Shown: positions 1-5,282 of the stretch, in pieces | How the letters are laid out: each line of letters begins with the position of its first letter | How positions within the stretch are numbered: position 1 is the first letter of the stretch | Assembly (NCBI GenBank): GCA_038323965.1 | Contig: JBBQHM010000139.1 | Span: forward strand, 1 to 5,282 | From: JBBQHM01 sp038323965 | Lineage (GTDB): Bacteria; Verrucomicrobiota; Verrucomicrobiia; Chthoniobacterales; UBA10450 | Direction: 5' to 3' | Length of the DNA stretch: 5,282 nucleotides | Notes under the pieces: model-generated | The model's input: only the letters and a program-made list of their open reading frames with translations | Told to the model about the DNA's origin: nothing | Databases searched by the model: none | Position numbers and translations under genes: made by a program

Positions 1-1161
1 AATCCAGCAATGGAAAAAGTGGTCACCGTAAGAGACGCCGCCGCCACAGTTAAAATGCGCACCGGCCATCTTGCGGCGTAACCCCGCCAGCGAGGTCACG
101 AGTTTAAACGTCGACCCGGGCGGAAACGCGCTCATCGCGCGGTTGATTAACGGCTTCGCTTCATCCTTTTGCAGCGTGACCCAATCCTTCGCCTTAATGC
201 TCGGGACGAATGTGTTCGGATCGTAGGAGGGCACCGACACCATTGCGAGAATGTCGCCAGTATTTGGATCCATGACGACTGCTGCCGCACGACCTGCCGC
301 ACGCAACGCCTCTTCGGTGATGGATTGAATCCGCGCGTCGATCGTGAGGAAAACATTCGCCCCTTGTTTCGGAGCCTCTTCACGCGAAACGCCTTCAATG
401 GTCCCCTTCGCATTTCGTCGCAGATAACGAATCCCAGGCTTACCGCGCAGGTACTCGTCCATCGACTTCTCGATGTTCGATTTTCCTTCTACGTCATTCT
501 GATAAAACGTGAACTTTCGCGCGTCCTCCTTATTGGTGTCGTCGGGCGCGCCCACATACCCAAGAATGTGCGCGGCCAGCGCACCGTACACATAGGAGCG
601 CACAGGCTTAATCGCGATATCCACGCCGGGTAACCCGACGTCATGCTCGGAGAACTTCGCCATCGTCGCGAAATCAATATCCTTGATGTAGGAATACGGG
701 ACTTCGGTGTTCGTCCGGTAATGCTTCTGCAGCTGGTTCGCGTTGTAATCGCGTGCCAGATCCAGATCGTCTAAACGCGGAACGACGCCGCTGTTCACGA
801 TCTTCACGATATCCGCTTCCTTCAGATCCTTGGGCATGCCACTCACCATGCCGCGATATTGTGTCACCGGAGGACGCCCGTAGCGCTGTCTGTAGCCGTT
901 CACCATCTCTGGCAGATAGAAATCGACTTCGTAACTGGCCCGGTTTTGCACGAGCGAGACGCCGTTGCGATCCTTGATCTCGCCGCGGACGGAGGGAATG
1001 CGCACCGTCGCCTCGGAGCTGCCGCGAATTTGCTTCGTCCATTCCGGCCCGTGCGCGACCTGCACATACCAAAGCTTGCCGAGGATCGACGCCATGCCGC
1101 AAAGCATCATGAGCGCAAGAAATTGAAGACGCAGACGGGGATTAAGACGACGCCGGTTCAT
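1..1161 (-). CDS. mrdA: Penicillin-binding protein 2 (class B transpeptidase, elongasome), 3' end outside the window
   Basis: This is the peptidoglycan transpeptidase that cross-links new wall during side-wall elongation, anchored in the inner membrane with its catalytic domain in the periplasm. I read the frame by hand: it is open for 387 codons from the ATG at 1161 to the left edge. Residues 1-10 are basic (MNRRRLNPRL) and a single membrane anchor follows at about 11-31. The PBP dimer domain shows RGEIKDRNG (59-67), GALAAHILGYVG (193-204) and VEGKSNIEKSMDEYLRG (224-240). The transpeptidase domain starts near VVMDPNTGDILAMVSVPSYD (295-314) and carries the SxxK active site PPGSTFK with catalytic Ser350. 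FNCGGG (371-376) and a final HCW are also typical of PBP2. The SxN and KTG motifs must lie beyond the edge, since family members have about 600-650 residues. The ATG overlaps the mreD stop as ATGA. FtsI/PBP3 is the alternative, but the mreBCD context and the sequence favour PBP2. Confidence 0.94.
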   Translation of the reverse strand, partial: MNRRRLNPRLRLQFLALMMLCGMASILGKLWYVQVAHGPEWTKQIRGSSEATVRIPSVRGEIKDRNGVSLVQNRASYEVDFYLPEMVNGYRQRYGRPPVTQYRGMVSGMPKDLKEADIVKIVNSGVVPRLDDLDLARDYNANQLQKHYRTNTEVPYSYIKDIDFATMAKFSEHDVGLPGVDIAIKPVRSYVYGALAAHILGYVGAPDDTNKEDARKFTFYQNDVEGKSNIEKSMDEYLRGKPGIRYLRRNAKGTIEGVSREEAPKQGANVFLTIDARIQSITEEALRAAGRAAAVVMDPNTGDILAMVSVPSYDPNTFVPSIKAKDWVTLQKDEAKPLINRAMSAFPPGSTFKLVTSLAGLRRKMAGAHFNCGGGVSYGDHFFHCWI

Positions 1162-1700
1162 TCGAATCGATTCCGATCAACGACATAGGAATAGGCGGTC
1201 GCGCGCCCGATAAAATGAAGAATGAAAAACAGCAGCGGCGCCATCAGCATCGCCAGCAAACCCGGGCCGCCGATCTGCCACCATACCTCACGATTGAAAA
1301 CCAGAGAGCCGCGCCGGAACGCGATCATCAGATATTGAGCGAGCAAAATCAGCGACGTGCAAACTCCGGTCAGGATGCAATGAGCCTCCCAGCGACCTCT
1401 TATAAATAGCGGGCGAAGCCCATGCATAATCGCCGCGAGCACGGCGTAGAGCAGTATCGACCATCCGAGAGCGATTTCAACTTTCGCCCCAATCACCTGC
1501 ACCGTCAGGATGTCCAGCAGGAATCCCGCGAAAAACGAAAGGCCCAGCATCAGCGGAAAAGGCAATGCCGCCGCGCCGTAAAAGACGATAACCGGGACGA
1601 TGTAGACATGCGCGTTAAACATCCACGCCACCGGCGGGATAAAGAATTCCACGACCTGCGCGATCACGACCAGGACGAGCAGTATAACGAAGAGGATCAT
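1158..1700 (-). CDS. mreD: Rod shape-determining protein MreD
   Basis: MreD is the polytopic inner-membrane partner of MreC in the elongasome, linking the cytoplasmic MreB filament to the PBP2-RodA synthase. The 180-residue product is strongly hydrophobic, with about five or six predicted membrane segments: roughly 1-20, 30-47, 48-68, 75-94, 108-127 and 143-165. The stretch GFLLDILTVQVIG (59-71), with an Asp inside a membrane segment followed by a Gly, matches the conserved MreD pattern. Sequence identity in this family is low, so the call rests mainly on topology, length and position between mreC and the PBP2 gene. Its ATG overlaps the mreC TGA by four bases and its own TGA overlaps the PBP2 ATG in the same way, which suggests translational coupling through the three genes. 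No strong Shine-Dalgarno precedes it; GGGACGGAA upstream is only a weak candidate. Confidence 0.92.
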   Translation of the reverse strand: MILFVILLVLVVIAQVVEFFIPPVAWMFNAHVYIVPVIVFYGAAALPFPLMLGLSFFAGFLLDILTVQVIGAKVEIALGWSILLYAVLAAIMHGLRPLFIRGRWEAHCILTGVCTSLILLAQYLMIAFRRGSLVFNREVWWQIGGPGLLAMLMAPLLFFILHFIGRATAYSYVVDRNRFE

Positions 1701-2500
1701 TTCCGTCCCGTCACCACGAAGACATCCTCCAGCTTCGCCAGGTCGACCGCGGGAATCAGCTGCGCCTGCCCATCCAATTCGCGAACTTTGAAATTCCGCA
1801 CCGTTCCCACCGAAAGCCCAACTGGAAAAACCCCGCCGACTCCCGATGTCACAGCCTTCTGGCCGGGCTGAAGATTCGCCTGCTTCGAAAGATAATTGAG
1901 ATTTAAGGCCGGCGTCATGCCGCCTCCGACGCGCTCTCCGCTTACGATCCCCTGCTCGCGCGTCCCCTCGACCGAGGCGGCGACTTTACAATTTTCATCC
2001 GACACCAGCAGCACCACGGAAATATTTTTGCTCACCGTCGTGGTTTTTCCGATCACACCTTCGTCCGTCACGACCGGCATGTCCGGCTCGATCTTGTCGT
2101 CTTTCCCGCGATTGATCGTGACCGTCCGCCACCACGTCGATGAATCACGCGTTACGACCTCAGCCGGCACGAGCTTGAAAGCGGAACGCTCGCGGTAGGC
2201 CAGTGCGCCACGCAGCCGGTTCACCTCGTGCTCGACGTCGCGCAACGCCTGATTGGTCGCGCGCAGGGCGCGGTTTTCGACGCGCAATCCCTGGTTCTCG
2301 CGCTCGAGATCCTCCAGTGATTTTAATCCCGTGCGGACCGACGTGATCTGCTTTTGCAATCCGGATCCAGTCGATAGAAATGGCGACAGCATCTGATAGA
2401 CAGCCGCCTGCAAATTCCGCGTTGCGTCAGTATTGAAGCTGACGAGATACCCAACCACAGCGACGAAAATCACCAACGCGATGACGCTGGTGCGATTCAT
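1697..2500 (-). CDS. mreC: Rod shape-determining protein MreC
   Basis: MreC is a bitopic inner-membrane protein whose periplasmic part forms a coiled coil and a beta domain that bind and activate PBP2. From the ATG at 2500 the product has 267 residues. A short basic start (MNRT) leads to one membrane helix at about 5-21. A clear heptad-type coiled coil covers about 52-100, including LERENQGLRVENRALRATNQ (65-84). The periplasmic beta domain follows: VPAEVVTRDSSTWWRTVTIN (111-130), then a Gly-rich segment with DEGVIGKT, and a final DVFVVTGRK. The frame is open further upstream to an ATG at 2536. That would add MGEGGLEAHATT, encoded wholly by the palindromic repeat at 2504-2557, whereas family members begin with a few basic residues just before the helix; I therefore chose 2500. 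The gap to mreB is 57 bp and no conventional Shine-Dalgarno lies close to this ATG. Confidence 0.95.
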   Translation of the reverse strand: MNRTSVIALVIFVAVVGYLVSFNTDATRNLQAAVYQMLSPFLSTGSGLQKQITSVRTGLKSLEDLERENQGLRVENRALRATNQALRDVEHEVNRLRGALAYRERSAFKLVPAEVVTRDSSTWWRTVTINRGKDDKIEPDMPVVTDEGVIGKTTTVSKNISVVLLVSDENCKVAASVEGTREQGIVSGERVGGGMTPALNLNYLSKQANLQPGQKAVTSGVGGVFPVGLSVGTVRNFKVRELDGQAQLIPAVDLAKLEDVFVVTGRK

Positions 2501-2511
2501 CGTCGTAGCAT
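2497..2511 (-). other. Possible four-codon leader ORF (M-L-R-R-stop) coupled to the mreC start
   Basis: On the minus strand an ATG at 2511-2509 inside the repeat opens a four-codon frame reading ATG CTA CGA CGA TGA. Its TGA overlaps the mreC ATG as ATGA, the same arrangement seen at the mreC-mreD and mreD-PBP2 junctions. A purine-rich AAGGTGG at 2530-2524 lies about 12 bases upstream and GGA at 2519-2517 about five bases upstream. Ribosomes could therefore load here and re-initiate on mreC, which otherwise has almost no leader outside the repeat. The pattern is seen in the sequence; its function is inference, and so short an ORF can arise by chance. Confidence 0.2.
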
Positions 2512-2557
2512 GGGCTTCCAACCCACCTTCACCCATCGGCTGGAAGCCGATGCTACG
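2504..2557. repeat. 54-bp palindromic REP-like element filling the mreB-mreC junction
   Basis: The plus strand carries CGTAGCATGGGCTTCCA at 2504-2520 and TGGAAGCCGATGCTACG at 2541-2557. These are reverse complements at 16 of 17 positions, separated by 20 bases. Each half also folds on itself. On the right, CATCGGCT and AGCCGATG (2534-2541 and 2545-2552) form a perfect 8-bp stem with a 3-base loop. On the left, TGGGCT and AACCCA (2511-2516 and 2520-2525) form an imperfect one. Two hairpins with complementary outer ends are the usual build of REP/BIME-type or small non-autonomous elements. It begins right after the mreB stop codon and ends three bases before the mreC ATG. The true boundaries and the copy number in the genome cannot be seen from one copy. 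As RNA it could stabilise the upstream mreB message or dampen mreC translation; no U-tract follows, so a terminator is unlikely. Confidence 0.8.
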
Positions 2558-3595
2558 TTAGCGCCAGGAGCGATCGGTCGAGGCAACTTGACGCAAAAAC
2601 TTAAGTTCATTGAGGCATTTGCCCGTTCCTTCCGCCACGGCGCTCAGCGGATCTTCGGCAACATGGACAGGCAGGCCGGTCTCTTCGCTCAAAAGTTTAT
2701 CGAAGCCGCGCAACAAAGCGCCCCCGCCCGCCAGGACAAGACCGCGATCAACCAGATCAGCCGAAAGTTCAGGCGGACAACGCTCGAGCGTGATCCGGAC
2801 GGAATCCACGATGGTCGAGATCGGTTCCAGCAACGCTTCCCGCACTTCCTGTGAAGTAATCATCAACGTCTTGGGCAAACCGGCCACGAGATCGCGACCT
2901 TTCACCTCCACGCTGGTTTCTTTCTCTGTCGGATAAGCCGAGCCGATTTTAATCTTAATTTCTTCGGCTGTGCGCTCACCGACCATTAAATTATAAGCGC
3001 GCTTCATGTACTGCACGATCGCTTCATCGAGTTCGTCGCCAGCGACGCGCACGCTTCGGCTAAACACGATTCCCGAAAGCGAAATTAACGCCACCTCGGT
3101 CGTGCCGCCGCCAATATCGATGATCATGTTACCGGCCGGATCCTGCACCGGAAGTCCGACGCCGATCGCAGCCGCCATCGGCTCTTCAATGAGATAAACT
3201 TCGCGCGCACCCGCATGCGTCGCGGACTCACGCACCGCCCGCTTTTCCACTTCGGTAATCCCGGATGGCACCGCGATCACCACCCTCGGTCGCGCGCGCA
3301 TCCGGCGCCCGTGCACTTTTTTGATAAAATGCCGGAGCATCGCTTCCGTGATTTCGAAGTCCGCGATGACGCCATCTTTGAGCGGTCGCACTGCGACGAT
3401 GTTCGCCGGCGTGCGCCCGAGCATCCGCTTCGCTTCGTCACCAACTGCCAGCACTTTGTTCGTGCCCGCCTGCACCGCGACCACTGAAGGTTCGCGTAAG
3501 ACAATTCCCTGGTCTTTAACGTAGACAAGGGTGTTAGCAGTCCCAAGATCGATGCCGATGTCGCTCGACAAAAAGCCGAAAAGTCCGTTGAACAT
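2558..3595 (-). CDS. mreB: Rod shape-determining protein MreB (bacterial actin)
   Basis: MreB is an actin-like ATPase that polymerises into antiparallel filaments on the inner face of the cytoplasmic membrane and orients lateral wall synthesis. The 345-residue product has the usual length. The N-terminal MFNGLFGFLS (1-10) is a short amphipathic, membrane-binding type segment. The phosphate-1 loop DIGIDLGTANTLVY is at 12-25. The connecting region has VIAVPSGITEVEKRA (106-120) and IEEPMAAAIGVGLP (136-149). Phosphate-2 is IIDIGGGTTEVAL (158-170) and the adenosine-binding loop is LAGGGALLRG (288-297). The start is firm: an in-frame TAA lies at 3610-3608, only 12 bases upstream, and the family aligns from this Met. 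The bases before the ATG (CATCTTTTC) show no Shine-Dalgarno. It is the first gene of the mreBCD-PBP2 cluster, divergent from rpe across 197 bp. Its TAA directly abuts the palindromic repeat. Confidence 0.98.
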   Translation of the reverse strand: MFNGLFGFLSSDIGIDLGTANTLVYVKDQGIVLREPSVVAVQAGTNKVLAVGDEAKRMLGRTPANIVAVRPLKDGVIADFEITEAMLRHFIKKVHGRRMRARPRVVIAVPSGITEVEKRAVRESATHAGAREVYLIEEPMAAAIGVGLPVQDPAGNMIIDIGGGTTEVALISLSGIVFSRSVRVAGDELDEAIVQYMKRAYNLMVGERTAEEIKIKIGSAYPTEKETSVEVKGRDLVAGLPKTLMITSQEVREALLEPISTIVDSVRITLERCPPELSADLVDRGLVLAGGGALLRGFDKLLSEETGLPVHVAEDPLSAVAEGTGKCLNELKFLRQVASTDRSWR

Positions 3596-3628
3596 GAAAA
3601 GATGAGGTTAAGCGCGCGCGCGATTCCC

Positions 3629-3657
3629 GGTGGCAACTACAGCGAAATCTCGCCACC
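3629..3657 (-). promoter_or_regulatory. Possible hairpin in the mreB 5' leader
   Basis: GGTGGC at 3629-3634 and GCCACC at 3652-3657 can pair as a 6-bp stem with a 17-base loop. A competing shorter stem, GCGA/TCGC (3642-3645 and 3650-3653) with a 4-base loop, overlaps the right arm, so only one of the two can form at a time. If transcription starts from the promoter candidate at 3670-3700, both lie in the mreB leader, about 35-65 bases before the ATG. Between hairpin and start codon is an 11-base alternating GC run (3612-3622). The stems are modest and no partner or ligand can be suggested. Confidence 0.25.
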
Positions 3658-3669
3658 TGAAAGCGCGGT

Positions 3670-3700
3670 AGTATGTAGAAACACCGAGCGGCTGCGTCAA
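3670..3700 (-). promoter_or_regulatory. Candidate sigma-70-type promoter for mreB and the operon behind it
   Basis: On the minus strand TTGACG (3700-3695) matches the -35 consensus at five of six bases. A 17-base spacer leads to TACATA (3677-3672, three of six matches). CATACT (3675-3670, four of six) fits with a 19-base spacer. Transcription would start near 3664 and leave a leader of about 70 bases before the mreB ATG. The -35 box is good and the -10 weak, so this is a candidate only. Confidence 0.4.
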
Positions 3701-3733
3701 GGGAAACGTGTGAATAACTTCCCGGCGCTCGGT
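3683..3733. repeat. 8-bp inverted repeat flanking the mreB -35 box
   Basis: ACCGAGCG at 3683-3690 and CGCTCGGT at 3726-3733 are exact reverse complements, separated by 35 bases. The hexamer GCTGCG stands just after the left arm (3691-3696) and again beyond the right arm (3735-3740). The arms bracket the proposed -35 hexamer of mreB (3695-3700) within the divergent mreB/rpe region, so they could be paired half-sites of a DNA-binding regulator. An 8-bp match at this distance can also arise by chance in GC-rich DNA. I see no convincing promoter for rpe in the rest of the 3596-3792 intergenic region. Confidence 0.3.
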
Positions 3734-3792
3734 CGCTGCGATGTGGTCATGAGAAACGCAAAGCGCCAAAGTTAATCCCGACCCCGCGCCAC

Positions 3793-4491
3793 ATGAATTC
3801 CTGCATTATCGCGCCTTCCATTCTCGCCGCTGACTTTTCAAAACTGGGCGATGAACTGCGCGCGGTCGAAGCCGCGGGTGCAGATTGGATCCACTGCGAC
3901 ATCATGGATGGCCATTTTGTGGACAACATTTCGTTTGGTCCGGCGATGGTAAAAACAGTACGCCAGCTCACAAAATTGCCGCTCGATGTGCACCTCATGA
4001 TTCAGCACGCAGACCATTACGTCCCGCGTTTTGCTGAGGCTGGCGCGACCTCGATCACTGTCCACGTCGAGCCTGAAGCCGAACATGACGTCGCTAAAAC
4101 GTTACGCCAAATCAGGGACCTGCATTGTCGCGCGGGATTAACGCTCAATCCGGCGACGCCTTTCGAAGCGCTCGAACGTCATCTTCCGAATATCGATCTC
4201 CTGCTCATCATGACCGTTCATCCCGGCTTTGGCGGACAACCCTTTCGCATCGATCAAATGGAAAAACTGCGGCGCGCACGAGCATGGGCCGATTCACACG
4301 ACGCGCTATTCGACATCGAAGTCGACGGTGGAATCATCCCGGATACCGGCCGCATGGCGATTCAGAATGGCGCGAACGCGTTAGTCGCAGGGACGTCGAT
4401 TTTCCGCGCGAAAGATTATGCTGCAGAGATTCGCGCGTTACGCAGTCCGACTTTGTCGTCGGCGCAGGCCGACGATGTAGTTGACGCCTAA
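3793..4491 (+). CDS. rpe: Ribulose-phosphate 3-epimerase
   Basis: This cytoplasmic TIM-barrel enzyme interconverts D-ribulose 5-phosphate and D-xylulose 5-phosphate in the pentose phosphate pathway (and the Calvin cycle where present). The 232-residue product begins with the family signature IIAPSILAADFSKLG (5-19). Metal ligands and catalytic residues are in place: His34 and Asp36 in WIHCDIMDG, His67 in LDVHLMI, and Asp178 in IEVDGGI. The phosphate-binding part has MTVHPGFGGQPF (140-151) and ALVAGTSIF. The start aligns with the family, and no Shine-Dalgarno is visible in the bases just before it. The family homology fades after GTSIF and the following helix. The last 15 residues, SPTLSSAQADDVVDA, are not typical and are largely encoded by a palindrome. 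The gene diverges from mreB and converges on the secretion ATPase gene; neither neighbour is functionally related. Confidence 0.97.
   Translation: MNSCIIAPSILAADFSKLGDELRAVEAAGADWIHCDIMDGHFVDNISFGPAMVKTVRQLTKLPLDVHLMIQHADHYVPRFAEAGATSITVHVEPEAEHDVAKTLRQIRDLHCRAGLTLNPATPFEALERHLPNIDLLLIMTVHPGFGGQPFRIDQMEKLRRARAWADSHDALFDIEVDGGIIPDTGRMAIQNGANALVAGTSIFRAKDYAAEIRALRSPTLSSAQADDVVDA
4448..4483 (+). repeat. Imperfect 36-base palindrome within the 3' end of rpe
   Basis: TCGTCGGC (4456-4463) and GCCGACGA (4468-4475) form a perfect 8-bp stem around the loop GCAG. In the rpe sense strand the pairing extends outward with G-U pairs and one mismatch to about 4448 and 4483. It ends six bases before the rpe TAA, so it encodes the C-terminal tail. 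No T-tract follows, which argues against a simple intrinsic terminator. It may be an mRNA 3'-end stabilising hairpin or a REP-like repeat that became coding. A separate 10-bp GC palindrome, CCGCGCGCGG (4501-4510), fills much of the short gap to the next gene. Confidence 0.6.
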
Positions 4492-4514
4492 GTCGATAAC
4501 CCGCGCGCGGCGAA

Positions 4515-5282
4515 CTACTCGAGGATTGCGACCTCAGCGTCGGACGAAGGTCCAGATCGAGCCGGCTCAGCTAACGCGGTAGTTTCCGTCATCAGCTCGT
4601 CCGTTTGCGTCACGCGCACCACTTCCTCGATCGTAGTCGAACCTTCGATTACCCGCCGCCAGCCGTCCTGCCGCAGCGTTTCCATCCCTTCAGCCACCGC
4701 GCATTGCTTCAACTCGCCGCCATCGCGCTTTTGCATGATCATTCGACGCAGCGGCTCGGTGATCACACAGATTTCGTATATCGCCATCCGGCCTTGGTAG
4801 CCCGTTTGCCGGCACGCGTCACAACCGGCTCCGCGATAGAATTTCATGTCCGGTGGGAAGGTGACCCCGAGTTCCGCCAGGTAGTCGAGCGGATAGCCGA
4901 CAACTCCTTTGCATTCGGGACAAATCTTCCGCACTAGCCGCTGCGCGATAAAGGCTTTTACCACACTGGAAAGCAGAAACGGCTCAACCTCCATATCGAG
5001 TAGGCGGGTGATGCCACCGACGGCATCGTTCGTGTGCAACGTCGAGAAAACGAGGTGACCCGTCATCGCCGCACGAATGGAAATATCAGCCGTCTCGACG
5101 TCGCGAATTTCGCCGACCATCACCACGTTCGGATCCTGGCGCAGGATGTGCCGCAAACCCTTTGCGAAGGTCAGATCGATCTCCGGTTTCACGTCGATCT
5201 GTGAAACGCCGGGTAAGCGATACTCGACCGGTTCCTCAATCGTAATGATGCGGCGCTGCACGGACTTGATCGAACTGAGAAA
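4515..5282 (-). CDS. GspE/PulE/PilB-type secretion or pilus assembly ATPase, C-terminal part (5' end outside the window)
   Basis: Cytoplasmic hexameric ATPases of this family power type II secretion or type IV pilus extension. The open frame covers the last 255 codons and continues past the right edge. Numbering from the edge, the Asp box ITIEEPVEY is at 13-21, with Glu where Asp is usual. Walker B, DPNVVMVGEIRD, is at 50-61. The His box, MTGHLVFSTLHTN, is at 73-85. A zinc-type tetracysteine motif has CPEC at 121-124 and CDAC at 154-157, followed by GYQGR (161-165). The Walker A loop and the N-terminal domains lie just outside. The tetracysteine motif excludes the retraction ATPase PilT. FAKGLRHILRQDPN resembles GspE/PulE slightly more than PilB, but the window shows no partner genes, so I give no symbol. 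About 30 polar residues follow the conserved ERVT-like end. A GTG at 5261 lies inside the conserved domain and is not the real start. Confidence 0.95.
   Translation of the reverse strand, partial: FLSSIKSVQRRIITIEEPVEYRLPGVSQIDVKPEIDLTFAKGLRHILRQDPNVVMVGEIRDVETADISIRAAMTGHLVFSTLHTNDAVGGITRLLDMEVEPFLLSSVVKAFIAQRLVRKICPECKGVVGYPLDYLAELGVTFPPDMKFYRGAGCDACRQTGYQGRMAIYEICVITEPLRRMIMQKRDGGELKQCAVAEGMETLRQDGWRRVIEGSTTIEEVVRVTQTDELMTETTALAEPARSGPSSDAEVAILE

Noticed and set aside
674..1102. A 142-codon minus-strand ORF and neighbouring ORFs at 147-413 and 489-677, which could suggest a broken or frameshifted gene
   Set aside because: They are in other frames of the PBP2 gene. Reading by hand from the ATG at 1161 gives one uninterrupted frame to the left edge with all expected motifs, so the gene is intact as far as the window goes.
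2501..2536. Upstream ATG for mreC at 2536, adding 12 residues
   Set aside because: The extra residues are encoded entirely by the palindromic repeat and place acidic residues before the membrane anchor; the family normally starts just before the helix, as at 2500. It is mentioned only as an alternative.
3277..3636. A 119-codon minus-strand ORF overlapping the mreB start
   Set aside because: It lies in a different frame over strongly conserved mreB codons and its product has low-complexity, Arg/Ser/Cys-rich composition typical of a shadow frame.
3596..3792. A promoter for rpe, for example around GTTAAT (3771-3776) or AATAAC (3713-3718)
   Set aside because: No -35 hexamer of reasonable match lies at a suitable distance from either, so I could not support a call.
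4125..4484. A 119-codon plus-strand ORF inside rpe
   Set aside because: It is a shadow frame of the well-supported rpe gene, with no recognisable protein features.
4455..4514. Intrinsic (possibly bidirectional) terminator between rpe and the ATPase gene
   Set aside because: The hairpin at 4456-4475 is strong but is followed by no T-tract on either strand, and CCGCGCGCGG at 4501-4510 cannot form a useful hairpin. It was kept as a repeat only.
1..5282. CRISPR array, tRNA/rRNA genes, transposase or prophage genes, or a new defence system
   Set aside because: No regularly spaced repeats, no RNA gene signatures and no mobile-element proteins were seen; the window is almost fully occupied by conserved housekeeping genes.

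Overview
The window is a piece of a moderately GC-rich bacterial chromosome centred on the cell-elongation (rod-shape) gene cluster. Reading on the minus strand, the order is mreB, mreC, mreD and the first ~387 codons of a class B penicillin-binding protein of the PBP2/MrdA type, which runs off the left edge. mreC, mreD and the PBP gene are joined by 4-nt ATGA stop/start overlaps, so they read as one translationally coupled operon. To the right of mreB lies a 197-bp divergent intergenic region, then rpe (ribulose-phosphate 3-epimerase) on the plus strand. After a 23-bp convergent gap comes the 3' part of a GspE/PulE/PilB-type secretion/pilus assembly ATPase on the minus strand, which runs off the right edge.

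The four left-hand genes work together. MreB filaments on the inner face of the membrane organise the MreC-MreD membrane complex, which activates PBP2 for lateral peptidoglycan synthesis; RodA would be expected nearby, but is not in the window. A good -35 box (TTGACG) with a weaker -10 in the divergent region could drive mreB and the operon behind it.

The taxon cannot be fixed from the sequence alone. A Gram-negative, rod-shaped soil or freshwater bacterium is likely. The protein flavour, the scarcity of Shine-Dalgarno sequences before mreB and rpe, and the type of palindromic repeat are compatible with Verrucomicrobiota, but this is a low-confidence impression.

The genes are conserved housekeeping genes and I see no new multi-gene system. 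The part worth a second look is non-coding. A 54-bp double-hairpin palindrome fills the mreB-mreC junction almost exactly, from the base after the mreB stop codon to three bases before the mreC ATG, so it supplies nearly the whole leader of mreC. A second palindrome lies inside the last codons of rpe and encodes its non-conserved C-terminal tail. Both look like REP-type repeats embedded in housekeeping genes.
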